From Blautia sp. SC05B48 (GTDB lineage: Bacteria > Bacillota > Clostridia > Lachnospirales > Lachnospiraceae): DNA of 64,000 nucleotides. The position numbers and the translations under genes are program-made. Where the stretch lies: NCBI RefSeq assembly GCF_005848555.1, contig NZ_CP040518.1, positions 3,301,501 through 3,365,500 on the forward strand. Direction: 5' to 3'. The notes under the pieces were generated by a model that was given only the letters and a program-made list of their open reading frames with translations, had not been told where the DNA came from and searched no databases. This document shows, in pieces, positions 42,237 through 51,635 of this stretch. The first letter of the stretch is position 1; each line of letters starts with the position of its first letter.

Positions 42237-43654
42237 AACTCTTAATAAAGATCTTTGCTCAGACTACATGTATCATTCTGTTGGTGTCGTCAGGGATCTT
42301 TCTCTATACCACTTATTGTTGGAAAAATCAGAGTATACAGAATATCAACAGTTATGAAAGCAGTATATTCAGAACAAATATCTTACAGTTTGAAAATAAA
42401 ACAAGCCTTTCTGACAATCAGAAACAGAATGCCGACAACGAAATGCGCCCCCAAATAGTTACTTATGCTTTTCGGCAGGTTTTTCATGACAGCGCGGTTT
42501 TATATCTTGATGGAAAAATGACCTATAATGGAACTGTTTATGAATTCGATGTAAAAAAGTTAAGAGAATTATGTGAAAGTAAGGCAAACATGGTGGATCA
42601 TGGCAGCAACAGTGACGGTCATGGCCCTATGGTCAGTCAGATAAATGGAAGGACACTTTTGTTATTTTACTATGGCAATGTAAATATGGGATATCAGATT
42701 GTTACTTATAAAGATATAACAGATGTAATAGAAAAAAGTCATCTGCTGTTTTTTCAGACGGGTGGATTTACTTTATCTTTGATCGTGGTGATGGGAATTA
42801 TCCTTTATTTGAGCCTTCGAAAAATCACAGCACCGCTTACAAGCCTAAGAGAAGCTACGCTTCTTGTTTCTGAAGGTATTTATGATTTTAAAGTACCGTC
42901 AGAGGGCAATACAGAACTTGCGCAGGTAGGTGCAACCTTTAATTTTATGACAGGTAAAATAAAAGAACAAATTGAAAGTCTTTCTAACATAAACCGGACA
43001 CAAAAACAGCTTATTGGAAGTCTGGCTCATGAGCTGAAGACCCCAATGACTGCAATCATAGGCTATGCAGATACATTGCTTACTGTGCGCCTGACTCCGG
43101 AAAGGCAGGAGAAGGCTCTGATTTATATTGAAAATGAATGTCGCAGGCTTTCAAGACTTTCTATGAAAATGCTGGAATTAACCGGACTCTACGAAGCTTC
43201 GGAAGACTCATTCAATCCAGCTGAAATACAGGTGGATAACTTCCTGAAAGAAGTAAAAGAACTCATTGATTGCAGGCTTCAAGAAAAAAACATCTCTCTT
43301 GATGTATTTTGTGAACCAAAAAAATTGGTAAAGAAGTTTGATCAGGACTTAATGATAAGTGTAGTGACAAATCTAATTGATAATGCAGTCAAAGCTTCCA
43401 GGAAAGAATCTAAAATTGTGCTTGAGGCAACCCCAGACCATCTGATGGTTCAGGATTTTGGAAAGGGAATACCGAAAGAGGATCTGGAAATGGTGACGGA
43501 ACCATTTTATATGGTAGACAAATCTCGTTCCAGGGCAAAAGGAAGTGTAGGGCTCGGTCTTTCTTTATGTCAGAAAATTATAGAACTGCACGATTTCCAA
43601 CTGAAGATTGAAAGCAATCCGGGAAAAGGAACTACCGTCTCTGTTTTCTGGTAA
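42233..43654 (+). CDS. Sensor histidine kinase
   Basis: 473 residues: membrane segment near the N-terminus, an extracytoplasmic sensor of about 140 residues, a second membrane segment (LSLIVVMGIILYLSL), HAMP, HisKA with the His in GSLAHELKTPM, and the ATPase domain (NLIDNAVKAS, DFGKGIP, SVGLGLSL). It phosphorylates the adjacent response regulator. The signal is unknown; the downstream ABC genes suggest peptides or lipid-active compounds (inference). Confidence 0.94.
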   Translation: MKLLIKIFAQTTCIILLVSSGIFLYTTYCWKNQSIQNINSYESSIFRTNILQFENKTSLSDNQKQNADNEMRPQIVTYAFRQVFHDSAVLYLDGKMTYNGTVYEFDVKKLRELCESKANMVDHGSNSDGHGPMVSQINGRTLLLFYYGNVNMGYQIVTYKDITDVIEKSHLLFFQTGGFTLSLIVVMGIILYLSLRKITAPLTSLREATLLVSEGIYDFKVPSEGNTELAQVGATFNFMTGKIKEQIESLSNINRTQKQLIGSLAHELKTPMTAIIGYADTLLTVRLTPERQEKALIYIENECRRLSRLSMKMLELTGLYEASEDSFNPAEIQVDNFLKEVKELIDCRLQEKNISLDVFCEPKKLVKKFDQDLMISVVTNLIDNAVKASRKESKIVLEATPDHLMVQDFGKGIPKEDLEMVTEPFYMVDKSRSRAKGSVGLGLSLCQKIIELHDFQLKIESNPGKGTTVSVFW

Positions 43655-43664
43655 TCACACTAAC

Positions 43665-43720
43665 GTTTACATATCAGTTACAAATCGCGAAAGATTTGGT
43701 GTAATGCTCGATGATATACT
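43665..43720 (+). promoter_or_regulatory. Second response-regulator repeat, promoter of the lipoprotein-ABC operon
   Basis: GTTTACA (43665-43671) and GTTACAA (43677-43683) give TTACA elements 11 bp apart, as at 41.48 kb. A possible -10, TATACT, is at 43715-43720. The distance from repeat to -10 is one helical turn (11 bp) longer than at the first promoter. Confidence 0.6.
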
Positions 43721-43753
43721 TATAACAACCTTAGAAAGGAGATATTACCAGAA

Positions 43754-45238
43754 ATGAGAAAAAACATAAAAAAGTTTGCAGGAATAGTGCTTTGTATTGG
43801 AATGTTTACAGGATGCGCACAGACCCCGGATTCTTCTTTGGTAAAGCCGAAGGGGAGCAAGGCTGTAGATGCTTATACGGAAGCGGATGATGTTAGCGGT
43901 TCTAAAGGAGAAGCATCTGAAAGCAAGAACGATGACGGTTCAGAGTCAAAGACAACCATCAGGAATCTCATTGATGCTCCTCAAAATTATAAAAGCCATG
44001 TGGAAGATGACAGTGCCAAGCTCGTGGTAAATACAGATGCAAGCGTAGAAATTCCGGAAGTGGAAAAGATATCTGCTATTTCTGTCACTGCGGCAGAAGT
44101 TACCCAGGAGCTTCTAGACCGTATTACAAACGCATTCTTCTCAGAGGCAAAACTTTATACCATGGATAGTTATTATGTGAAGACAAAAGATGAAATTAAA
44201 AAAACTCTGGATGAACTAAAAGAAGACGTTGCAACCGGAAACCTGGATCCGTATAACTATGGAACAGATGATGATGGTAATTATGTCTATGATATCTATG
44301 AAGATATTGAGACATGGGAACAGGAATACGAAACTGCTCCGGAAAAGAAAACCCTGACAGAGGCAAAACCTGTTGCCGGAAATTTTTTCGATTGTATTGC
44401 ACAGATGCCAGACGATTCACAATACTATTATATAACATCTTACACTGGCTCCGATACCTTGTCAGTCAAGATCAAGAAAGCAGCAAACAAGGGTGGGGAA
44501 AAAATACCGGAGGATGCAATGTGGTGTGATTACGGATATTCTGAAGAGAAAGAAAAACCCACAGAAGAATCTATAGGGCTGTCCCTGGATGAAGCAAAAA
44601 AACTTGTAAAGGAAAAAGTTGAAAAAATGGGCATCACAGATTTACAGTTTTCTAACTGGAATTACGCGGTGTGCAAAAGTTTTGAAGGCGATAATAGTTC
44701 AGGTAATTTTGGAAATGGATATAGAATTGACTATGCACGTACCATAAATGGTGTGCCGGTAACTCAGACAATTGCAGACGGTGGGGCATTGGAAGATATG
44801 GACAGCACAATGGAAACATGGTCTTATGAAAGTCTCTGTTTTTATGTCGATAAAGATGGCATAGAAAGCATGACTTATTCAAATCCCTACACAATTGGTA
44901 AAATAAAGACAGAGAATTTAAATCTTCTTTCATTCAGCGAGGTTATGAAAATTTATGAAAAAATGATGGTGGTAACAAACGCTGATAATATGCAATATGA
45001 AAATTCCAGGGTCTATAATATTGATCGGATCGTTCTTGGTTATGCCAGAATATATGAGCCGTCTACTGACGCACACACAGGTATTTTGATCCCCGTCTGG
45101 GATTTTTTCGGCAGCATGACTTCAGAAAGTGAATATAACGGAGAAACAGAATCAAATACCAGTAAAGATCCGAATGAAAGCTTCCTTACCATTAATGCCG
45201 TGGATGGCAGTATCATAGACCGGAATCTGGGTTACTGA
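43754..45238 (+). CDS. Exported lipoprotein, function unknown (DUF6034-like)
   Basis: 494 residues with a lipoprotein signal (basic start, hydrophobic stretch, lipobox GMFTGC), then an acidic, Ser-rich linker and a large domain rich in Tyr, Asp and Glu. No catalytic motif is visible. It resembles Lachnospiraceae lipoproteins encoded with ABC permeases (DUF6034 by memory, not verified). It lies first in the operon controlled by the second repeat and ends one base before the permease gene. Confidence 0.82.
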   Translation: MRKNIKKFAGIVLCIGMFTGCAQTPDSSLVKPKGSKAVDAYTEADDVSGSKGEASESKNDDGSESKTTIRNLIDAPQNYKSHVEDDSAKLVVNTDASVEIPEVEKISAISVTAAEVTQELLDRITNAFFSEAKLYTMDSYYVKTKDEIKKTLDELKEDVATGNLDPYNYGTDDDGNYVYDIYEDIETWEQEYETAPEKKTLTEAKPVAGNFFDCIAQMPDDSQYYYITSYTGSDTLSVKIKKAANKGGEKIPEDAMWCDYGYSEEKEKPTEESIGLSLDEAKKLVKEKVEKMGITDLQFSNWNYAVCKSFEGDNSSGNFGNGYRIDYARTINGVPVTQTIADGGALEDMDSTMETWSYESLCFYVDKDGIESMTYSNPYTIGKIKTENLNLLSFSEVMKIYEKMMVVTNADNMQYENSRVYNIDRIVLGYARIYEPSTDAHTGILIPVWDFFGSMTSESEYNGETESNTSKDPNESFLTINAVDGSIIDRNLGY

Positions 45239-45239
45239 C

Positions 45240-46130
45240 ATGAGACAGGTATTTGGAATTGTACGGTACAATTTCTTCGGATTTTTACGCAATCCCAAAG
45301 TTATTTTTATATTTCTGTTAGAATTTGTACTTAGTTTCCTGCTTACAGGCAGAATCATGGTTGTAATGGAAACCTACGATACACCGGTACAGGCCATTGA
45401 ACCATTTATCTGGACATTTGGGGATGGGATAGCAGTACTGTCCAGTTCGCTGCTCTTGCTTCTTATGTTTTCTGACCTGCCAAAGATGACACCTATTACT
45501 CCATACCAGCTGACCCGGACAACAAAGAGGAAATGGCTTTTAGGTCAATTCATTTATGTTATTCTTGTAACTGTTTTATATACGGTTTTGATGCTGCTGT
45601 TTACGGCCGTGCTGTGTATGAAAAAGAGTTATCCAGGTAACCTGTGGAGCGAAACTGCGGCCATGCTTGGTTATTCAGAATTAGGAAAAAACCTACAGGT
45701 CCCTTCTACAGTAAGGGTCATGGAAAGTATCTCACCCTATGGCTGTATGCTGCAGGTTTTCTTCCTTCTGTTTTGTTATTCGCTGACCTTAAGCTTTGTA
45801 ATCCTTGTAGGAAATCTCTATAAAGGGAAGACTAAGGGGATGATTTTTGGCCTTCTTTACAGTGTTTTTGGCTTTTTATTGGACCCGAAAGTACTGGCTG
45901 CAATTTTACATAAAGAAAAATACGAAATGTATCAGGTAAATGTATTAATCTGCTGGATTAGTCCTCTGAACCAGGCAGTATACGGAAAACATAACTTGGG
46001 TTATGATCCATTGCTCCCGAAAATCTCGCATTCCTATATGTTTTTTCTGGGTATTTTAGTTCTTCTTGCAGTTTTTGCAATTAACCGGATGAAAAAATAT
46101 ACCTTTGAATTTCTTGGAGAAAAGACATGA
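45240..46130 (+). CDS. ABC-2-like membrane permease subunit
   Basis: 296 residues with about six hydrophobic helices and a short cytoplasmic N-terminus (VRYNFFGFLRNPKVIF), typical of ABC-2 permeases. No substrate motif. It forms a set with the next permease and the ATPase at 46.9 kb. Confidence 0.82.
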   Translation: MRQVFGIVRYNFFGFLRNPKVIFIFLLEFVLSFLLTGRIMVVMETYDTPVQAIEPFIWTFGDGIAVLSSSLLLLLMFSDLPKMTPITPYQLTRTTKRKWLLGQFIYVILVTVLYTVLMLLFTAVLCMKKSYPGNLWSETAAMLGYSELGKNLQVPSTVRVMESISPYGCMLQVFFLLFCYSLTLSFVILVGNLYKGKTKGMIFGLLYSVFGFLLDPKVLAAILHKEKYEMYQVNVLICWISPLNQAVYGKHNLGYDPLLPKISHSYMFFLGILVLLAVFAINRMKKYTFEFLGEKT

Positions 46131-46148
46131 TCGGAAGGGGGAAAACCT

Positions 46149-46877
46149 ATGTGGGGTGAAACAAAACGTATGTTTTTTAATAAGAATTTTCTGGCAGCAT
46201 GGCTGATAGCCTGCATTTCCATAGCCATTGGACAGACTTATCCCAGCTTAAAAAAAGCACTGACATGTGGTACTTTTATCAGTATACTGGAAGGTTCCTT
46301 AAAAAGTCAGGCAGTATCTTTTGCCATTCCGGTAGCAGCCGTATTGCCATGGAGTGATTCCATTCTGCAAGAATATAAAAGTGGATTTTTAAAGGAGATA
46401 CTTCCCAGAACGACTCGCAGACAGTATATCGAAGGTAAAGTTTTTTCCATTATGGTATCTGGTTTTATGGTCTGGACGTTATCTATACTAACGGTACTTT
46501 TTATCAATTTTATTGTGTTCTATCCGCTGGAGATAAAGGGTGCTATTCAGAAAGAAGCACTTCTGGACTTACTCATGAAGGCATTTCGGACAGGACTTAT
46601 CGGAAGTATCATAAGTACTTTCGGTGGAAGCTGCGGGATTTTATGGGATTCTGCTTACATGGCATATGGAATCCCTTTTGTAAGCTTTTATTTCGGAATT
46701 ATCCTTCATGACCGCTATTTTAAGAATCAGATATGGTTTTATCCAGTAGAATGGATACTGGCTGATGAAAATTGGGGACCGGACAAAATAGGAGTTTGGC
46801 TATTTCTACTGTTGTTTTTATTCGTAATGCTGGGAATTCTGGGAGGTGTTTTATATGGAAGATTGGAAGAAATCTGA
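46149..46877 (+). CDS. ABC-2-like membrane permease subunit
   Basis: 242 residues, about six hydrophobic helices (for example VWTLSILTVLFINFIVF, WLFLLLFLFVMLGILGG). GAAGGGGG precedes ATG 46149. Probably pairs with the previous permease as a heterodimer. Confidence 0.82.
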   Translation: MWGETKRMFFNKNFLAAWLIACISIAIGQTYPSLKKALTCGTFISILEGSLKSQAVSFAIPVAAVLPWSDSILQEYKSGFLKEILPRTTRRQYIEGKVFSIMVSGFMVWTLSILTVLFINFIVFYPLEIKGAIQKEALLDLLMKAFRTGLIGSIISTFGGSCGILWDSAYMAYGIPFVSFYFGIILHDRYFKNQIWFYPVEWILADENWGPDKIGVWLFLLLFLFVMLGILGGVLYGRLEEI

Positions 46878-46920
46878 AGGGACATTTAATCTGGCCTGTG
46901 ATCTGGAAAGAGCAAGTGGA

Positions 46921-47571
46921 ATGATGCAGAACACCTGCGTAAAAATAGAACACGTGACCAAACGTTTCGGTGAAGACATCGTGTTACAGGAAGTAAATCT
47001 TTCCCTGAAAACAGGTAACGTCTATGGGATTGTTGGAAATAACGGTTCAGGAAAGACCGTCCTTATGAAATGCATCTGTGGGTTTCTTCCTGTAACTACG
47101 GGCGCTATTTTTGTATTTGGAAAAAAAATAGGCCATGATGTGGATTTTCCTGAAAGTCTTGGAGTTATTATCGAGACTCCCGGTTTTCTTACACAATATA
47201 CGGGCTTTAAAAATCTGGAGATCCTGGCAGACATGAATGGCCGGATTTCGAAGGCCGATATCCGCATAGTCTTAAAAAGGGTAGGATTGGATCCGGACAT
47301 GAAGAAACCAGTCGGAAAATATTCCCTTGGAATGCGTCAACGCCTTGGTATTGCACAGGCCATTATGGAAGATCCTCTTTTTTTGATCTTGGATGAGCCG
47401 TTTAATGGACTGGATAAACATGGCGTGGAAGAAATAAGAGAACTGCTGCTGGATTTAAAAGCAGCAGGAAAAACCATTTTGCTGGCAAGCCATAATGAAG
47501 AGGACATCAGAATCTTATGTGACCACGTATATGAAATGGATGGAGGAATCTTAAGAGAAAGGACTGCCTGA
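46921..47571 (+). CDS. ABC transporter ATP-binding protein
   Basis: About 216 residues. Walker A GNNGSGKT, signature region LGMRQRLGIAQ, Walker B LILDEPFNGLD and the switch His in LLASHNEED. The ATG at 46921, with GGAAAGAG ahead, is chosen because it lies after the permease stop and matches the normal ABC N-terminus (KIEHVTKRFG); in-frame ATGs at 46846 and 46855 would overlap the permease gene and add residues unlike the family. Confidence 0.92.
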   Translation: MMQNTCVKIEHVTKRFGEDIVLQEVNLSLKTGNVYGIVGNNGSGKTVLMKCICGFLPVTTGAIFVFGKKIGHDVDFPESLGVIIETPGFLTQYTGFKNLEILADMNGRISKADIRIVLKRVGLDPDMKKPVGKYSLGMRQRLGIAQAIMEDPLFLILDEPFNGLDKHGVEEIRELLLDLKAAGKTILLASHNEEDIRILCDHVYEMDGGILRERTA

Positions 47572-47573
47572 TA

Positions 47574-48887
47574 ATGAGAAATTTATTTGTAAAAACGGCA
47601 TTAGTATTGTGTACGACAATAATATTTCTTCCGGCTACCGTTTTTGCCACAGAGCCTCAAAACACGGAGATTACATCTGCTGAAGAAGGATTTACGGACT
47701 CAGATCCGTCCGTATCTTATGAGAATGACAACTCGTTAACCCTTGATGAAAAAGAGGATGATTCTACGAGTACCGAACCTCCGAGTACCGAACCTCCGGC
47801 AGAGGATGAAAAGACTCCTGATAAAGCTGATAGCGATAAAGAAAATCCGGATTCGGATATTTTTACATCAGGAGATGACTTTGGTGATGGTTCTAAATCG
47901 AATCCTTTTCATGTTGTAATAGACAGTGATAATCCGGAGGACGGTGACGCCCCGCAGATAACAGATCCGGTTATAGACAACGGAGGGTACTCGGGCGGTG
48001 AGGAAGGAGGTAATTCAACATCAGACTCATCAAGTGAAAAAATATTACATAAACCGCAGGTATTATTAGAAGACAGCAATCTTTCGGGTCAACGACTGGA
48101 GGCTGGTTCTACAACAGAAATGTCGCTGACATTTCGAAATAAAAGCTGCAGTCAAAATATATTTGGTTTAAAAATTTCCCTTTCTACAGAGAACAAAGGA
48201 ATTGAATTTGAGAAAAACTCTTTTTATGTACAAGTCCTGGCTCCTGGTGAAGCAATTACTTTGGAACAGATGATTACTATAACAGAAAACTGTGATCCTG
48301 GCCAGGCTGTCATTACTTTTTCTCTGGATTATGAAGATTCGAAAGCAACGGCAACTACCGGTACAGAATTACTGTCTTTTCAGATCATCCAACCGGTTCG
48401 TGTTAAGCTGGAAGCTTCAGATATTCCATCTGTTTTATACACTATGGATACAGTAGAGATCCCGGTAAAAGCAATGAATCTAGGAAGAGACAAAATATAC
48501 AATGCAAGTGTCAGCTTAAAGGCTGATGAATTAAGCTCAAACGATACTGCATTCTTAGGGACCATAGAGGCCGGAGATTTATCCCAAGGAAGTCTTCGCA
48601 TATATGTAAAAGGAAAAACAGGAAAATGTGCAGGACAATTAATTCTTACGTATGAGGATGCAGATGGCAAATCATATGAGGAAGAAATAAAATTTGATTC
48701 TGAAATCAAAGAAACCCAGATAAAGTCTTTAAAGGTTGAAGATGACCAGGAGAAAACCAATAACTGGTGGTATTCCATAGCTGCAGTTGTTGCAGTACTG
48801 CTTATTTCCATAATCCTGATTCTGGTCAGAAAGCTTCATAAGAAAAATATCCTTCTCGAAGAAGTGAGAAAGGCGGCTTCTCATTGA
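47574..48887 (+). CDS. Exported membrane-anchored protein with acidic linker and Ig/CARDB-like domains
   Basis: 437 residues: signal peptide (to about VFATEP), a low-complexity acidic stretch with a 15-nt direct repeat coding STEPPSTEPP, two beta-sandwich-like regions (GSTTEMSLTFRNKS; MDTVEIPVKAMNLGRDK), and a C-terminal membrane segment (YSIAAVVAVLLISIILILV) with a basic tail. It lies outside the cell, anchored near the ABC transporter, perhaps as an accessory factor. It starts two bases after the ATPase stop. Function not known. Confidence 0.8.
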   Translation: MRNLFVKTALVLCTTIIFLPATVFATEPQNTEITSAEEGFTDSDPSVSYENDNSLTLDEKEDDSTSTEPPSTEPPAEDEKTPDKADSDKENPDSDIFTSGDDFGDGSKSNPFHVVIDSDNPEDGDAPQITDPVIDNGGYSGGEEGGNSTSDSSSEKILHKPQVLLEDSNLSGQRLEAGSTTEMSLTFRNKSCSQNIFGLKISLSTENKGIEFEKNSFYVQVLAPGEAITLEQMITITENCDPGQAVITFSLDYEDSKATATTGTELLSFQIIQPVRVKLEASDIPSVLYTMDTVEIPVKAMNLGRDKIYNASVSLKADELSSNDTAFLGTIEAGDLSQGSLRIYVKGKTGKCAGQLILTYEDADGKSYEEEIKFDSEIKETQIKSLKVEDDQEKTNNWWYSIAAVVAVLLISIILILVRKLHKKNILLEEVRKAASH

Positions 48888-48938
48888 AAAGAAAAAAAAA
48901 AAGACAGCTTTACCTTATTTGTCATACTTCTGCTGGCA

Positions 48939-49592
48939 TTGATACTTACATTATTAGGAATGCTGCTGGCAGGCATGAAAGAAGAAAAACGGCAATTTAC
49001 TGTGCTGCTCCCACTTGGAGATCTGGCTTATGATGAAGATTTTTTGCAGAAAGCGAAGAAGATAAAAGGTATAAAAGAAATCTGGCCAGTCATAGAAGTC
49101 CCGGTTGTCATCAAAATTGAAGATTATACGGAAACAACGACTTTTTCAGGAATTGATATGAATGCGTTTGGAAAAAATCCAACTCAGAATGAACTGGGGA
49201 AGATGCCGTTGTTATTGCTGGGAAATGGTTCCCTACGGGATATGAAAGACTATAATAATCATGCCATTTCAAAAAAACAACAGGAAAAATTTTTAGAGAT
49301 GGGTGAAAACCTGAATATTTTTTATTCCCTGGATGAAAAAGAGAAGGATACTTCCAAAGCCACAGATGATCTTACTACCTTATCCAGCAATTCCGCAAGA
49401 GGACCGCAAACCTCATATATGCCTTGTAAAGCCGCTGTAGTAATAGAAGGCAACGAAATCTACATACCCATTTCCCAGGCACAGGATCTCTGCAGAGAAA
49501 TAGGAGAGCCTTCTGAAATCAGTAAAGTATATCTAAAAATAAATGGAAAAAATAAGCTGGAGAACGCAAAGAAAATACTTTCAGGAATTTAA
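48939..49592 (+). CDS. Membrane-anchored protein of unknown function, start uncertain at a poly-A tract
   Basis: About 217 residues from a TTG at 48939. The same frame is open back to 48888 and reads KEKKKDSFTLFVILLLALIL, clearly the basic head and full membrane segment of this protein. A natural start, TTG at 48884 (reading MKRKKK), is out of frame by one base because of a run of eleven A at 48892-48902. The rest is extracytoplasmic (FTVLLPLGDLAYDEDF; IEVPVVIKIEDY). Either the sequence is off by one A, the gene is switched by slippage, or it is broken. It is the last gene of the ABC operon. Confidence 0.65.
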   Translation: MILTLLGMLLAGMKEEKRQFTVLLPLGDLAYDEDFLQKAKKIKGIKEIWPVIEVPVVIKIEDYTETTTFSGIDMNAFGKNPTQNELGKMPLLLLGNGSLRDMKDYNNHAISKKQQEKFLEMGENLNIFYSLDEKEKDTSKATDDLTTLSSNSARGPQTSYMPCKAAVVIEGNEIYIPISQAQDLCREIGEPSEISKVYLKINGKNKLENAKKILSGI

Positions 49593-49602
49593 CATAATAT
49601 TA

Positions 49603-49696
49603 ATATATAGCAAGAATTCTCCTTCCTCTGCAGATGTGCAATGAATTGTAAAAGCAAAAAAGAACACTTGGTTGGTGCTGCAGTTCATGGTATAAT
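49603..49696 (+). repeat. Solo left-end-like sequence of a tnpB element with promoter, upstream of the M28 peptidase
   Basis: AAGAATTCTCCT...TGCAGATG...ATGAATTGTA and a later AACACTTG...TGCAGTT repeat the left end of the tnpB element at 51413-51600 with differences and a ~60-bp gap. No tnpB follows. It contains TTGGTT (49668-49673), 17 nt, TATAAT (49691-49696), now the likely promoter of the peptidase gene. Confidence 0.6.
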
Positions 49697-49812
49697 AGTA
49701 TCAGTTGATAAAGTTGATAACATAAATGATAAAAAACTAATTTTGTTAAAAAAAGGAAAGTTATTGGATAAAAAATACTGATTAATACTTGGTAAAATGA
49801 GGGAGCTCACAA

Positions 49813-50790
49813 ATGAAAAAAATTACAATTGCCTTAATTATGGTTATATCATTAATAGCACCAATTCAGACAATGGCGGAGAGTGTTACCCAGAACGGTA
49901 CAATAATAGAGCCTTTGGAACAGAATATTGAACAGATCATCGATGAAATCACTTCTGAACCGCGTCCAATAAATTCTGATGCAATACAGAATGTAAAAGA
50001 ATATATTAGCGAATATTTTGGCAATCTGGGATATGACAAAATAGAATACCAGAAATTCGAATATAACGATGAAAACAATGAGAATGCAATAAGGCATTCC
50101 TCGCAGACGGATGTGTTTCTGGCATCAACAGCCGAGGATGCAATTGTTGACGGCATTGGTGAAAATATCATTGTGACAAAAAACTCATCCATTGATACTA
50201 CAAAAAATCTGATCATAAGTGCCCATTATGACAGTGCAGAAGATTCGGTGGGCACCAATGATAACGGTTCCGGAGTGGCAGCAGTGCTTGAACTGGCAAG
50301 GATTTTAAAAGATACAGAGATACCGTATAATATAAAATTCATCCTGTTCTCGGGCGAAGAGAAATATATGCTGGGTTCAAGATGGTATGTTGGTAAGCTG
50401 ACGGAGGACGAGCGGAAACAGATCATCGGAGTAATAAATATTGATACTATTGCAGAAAAAAGTGATCTGGGTTATATGGCGATGATCGAAGGAAACAAAA
50501 GACCAGACAATGCGGAATATGATGATGAGGGATTGAAAAAACTGGCAGAATTAAATAAAAACAGTATGTCAGAACTATTTACACCCAGTGACAGATTTTT
50601 CCTGACAATGGCAACCAACAGTGACCATTATCCGTTTGCATTAGTGAATATCCCGGCAGTATCTATTGTCCAGGACTGGCAAGATGGTTTGAACGTGAAT
50701 GATAGTTCTGATGTAAAAGAAAATATGGATATACAGAGAATTGTGGAAGTGATTGATCAGGTTATGGAAGTACTTCCAACGATCAATTAA
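49813..50790 (+). CDS. M28-family zinc aminopeptidase, exported
   Basis: 325 residues with an N-terminal signal peptide (to about TMAES). Metal and catalytic motifs of M28: SAHYDS (His, Asp), GTNDNGSGVAA (Asp), FSGEEKYMLGS (Glu-Glu), NIDTI (Asp) and a final His region (NSDHYPF). It would cleave peptides outside the membrane. GGGAG precedes ATG 49813. Flanks carry sequences resembling tnpB-element ends (see 49603 and 50801). Confidence 0.9.
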   Translation: MKKITIALIMVISLIAPIQTMAESVTQNGTIIEPLEQNIEQIIDEITSEPRPINSDAIQNVKEYISEYFGNLGYDKIEYQKFEYNDENNENAIRHSSQTDVFLASTAEDAIVDGIGENIIVTKNSSIDTTKNLIISAHYDSAEDSVGTNDNGSGVAAVLELARILKDTEIPYNIKFILFSGEEKYMLGSRWYVGKLTEDERKQIIGVINIDTIAEKSDLGYMAMIEGNKRPDNAEYDDEGLKKLAELNKNSMSELFTPSDRFFLTMATNSDHYPFALVNIPAVSIVQDWQDGLNVNDSSDVKENMDIQRIVEVIDQVMEVLPTIN

Positions 50791-50930
50791 ATTTATATCA
50801 AAAATCTCCCACTAATGGTAGTGCCAGATAAAAAACATTGTAGAAGTCAGTAATATTAATGTTTTTCATGGTGCTAGCACGGTGTGAAGTCGAAATAATC
50901 AAATACTGACAGAGACTAGGAGGTGGAATA

Positions 50931-51305
50931 ATGAAAAAATGGATCGTGATGCTGGCGGTACTTGTTATGTTCTGTCTGGCGGGATGCGGGGAAAAGCCGA
51001 TGACAGCAGTGTATTTTCATACAGATGATAACAGCTGGTATTTTGCGGATCTGGATACAGACACGATTTTCTCCGGAACGATACCGGATAAGCTTACGGA
51101 TGAGAATGGAAAGAAGCTGACAGAGGAAGATATGACAGACGGAGATGTTTACCTAATCTATGGAGATGGTATCATGCTGGAAAGCTTCCCGGGACAGTAT
51201 CCGGGAATCACAAAAATGGTACGGAAAGAACAGGGCAATCAGGAAAAGGCCGATCATTACCGGAAGGAGCTGCTTTCCATGATGCGTCCGGTGACTGGAG
51301 AGTGA
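50931..51305 (+). CDS. Small lipoprotein, DUF-type, function unknown
   Basis: 124 residues: lipoprotein signal with lipobox CLAGC, then a short domain (VYFHTDDNSWYFADL; GDVYLIYGDGIMLESFPGQYPG) likely an OB- or beta-barrel fold. AGGAGG at about 50919 sets the start. Similar short lipoproteins are common in gut Clostridia. No partner gene is evident. Confidence 0.85.
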   Translation: MKKWIVMLAVLVMFCLAGCGEKPMTAVYFHTDDNSWYFADLDTDTIFSGTIPDKLTDENGKKLTEEDMTDGDVYLIYGDGIMLESFPGQYPGITKMVRKEQGNQEKADHYRKELLSMMRPVTGE

Positions 51306-51635
51306 TAAAATAAAGCTTTTTTAGAAAAATATTAAAAGAAAATATATATCCATTTCTTCTATATTTTGATAAACTATATATTAAGACCACTGAGAAGAAT
51401 AAATTTTAACATGATATATAACAAGAATTCTCCTATCTCTTCAGGTAGTGAGATGAATTGTAGATTTGATCATAAATGCTCATAAATAACCCATAAATCC
51501 CATAAATACCCAAAAGATTTTTGTAGATAAAAAAAGAAAACACTTGTTCTTGCAGTGGAATTGTATTATAATAAAGAAAGAACATATTGCTCGAAAAATG
51601 ATAATTGAATTCGTTTACTTATACGTAGGAATAAG

